A stretch of 6,839 bases of DNA from Actinomycetota bacterium. Its GTDB lineage: Bacteria; Acidobacteriota; Blastocatellia; Chloracidobacteriales; Chloracidobacteriaceae. The stretch spans positions 1-6,839 of the forward strand of contig JAAFHI010000176.1 of NCBI GenBank assembly GCA_013298335.1, given 5' to 3'. The position numbers and the translations under genes are program-made. Position 1 is the first letter of the stretch. Each line of letters begins with the position of its first letter. Under the pieces are notes generated by a model. The model ran no database searches. It had not been told where the DNA came from and saw only the letters and a program-made list of their open reading frames with translations. Of this stretch, positions 6,821 to 6,839 are shown piece after piece.

Positions 6821-6839
6821 ATTTCAATTTCCACATTCA

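Noticed and set aside
6468..6839. Possible small gene or ECF sigma factor upstream of the kinase
   Set aside because: Kinases of this type often follow an ECF sigma gene, but frames here are short, start inside the kinase gene or its leader, and cross palindromes. No sigma motif is visible.

Overview
The window is about 59% GC by eye and nearly fully coding. It holds three genes and two short non-coding stretches. The best guess at origin is Acidobacteriota, perhaps Blastocatellia. This rests on gene style: a Ser/Thr kinase with a short N-terminal 'RWQQLDSLLDKVLDLP' type module, one transmembrane segment and a WD40 C-terminus, next to a serine-hydrolase/DUF1343 fusion and a GlmS-like SIS protein. 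Planctomycetota and related phyla carry similar genes, so the assignment is tentative.

Layout. (1) Positions 2211 to 1, minus strand: a secreted two-domain enzyme that runs off the left edge. It has a class C beta-lactamase-like serine hydrolase domain (SLTK, YSD, HTG) followed by a NamZ/DUF1343 exo-beta-N-acetylmuramidase domain. (2) Positions 2259 to 3293, plus strand: a stand-alone double-SIS protein of the GlmS-isomerase/NagB-II/AgaS type. The two genes diverge from a 47-bp gap that contains a 7+7 bp inverted repeat and a possible -10 box. (3) Positions 3294 to 3370: a 77-bp convergent gap with no clear terminator. (4) Positions 6571 to 3371, minus strand: a 1066-aa membrane Ser/Thr kinase whose C-terminal half is 14 WD40-like repeats, which fits two seven-bladed propellers. 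(5) Positions 6572 to 6839: non-coding DNA with several palindromes, including a 20-bp stem with one mismatch. It looks like extragenic palindromic repeats.

How the genes may work together. The left pair fits cell-wall amino-sugar salvage. The secreted fusion would act on peptidoglycan fragments outside the cytoplasm; in Bacillus subtilis an AmiE-type beta-lactamase-fold amidase and NamZ are neighbouring separate proteins. The cytosolic SIS enzyme could feed glucosamine-6-phosphate into fructose-6-phosphate. This is inference from domains and context. The kinase is convergent and not in the same operon, and nothing in the sequence ties it to the pathway. I see no defence system, mobile element, CRISPR array or RNA gene. 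The most unusual items are the hydrolase-NamZ fusion, the palindrome in the shared divergent control region, and the palindromic repeats at the right end.
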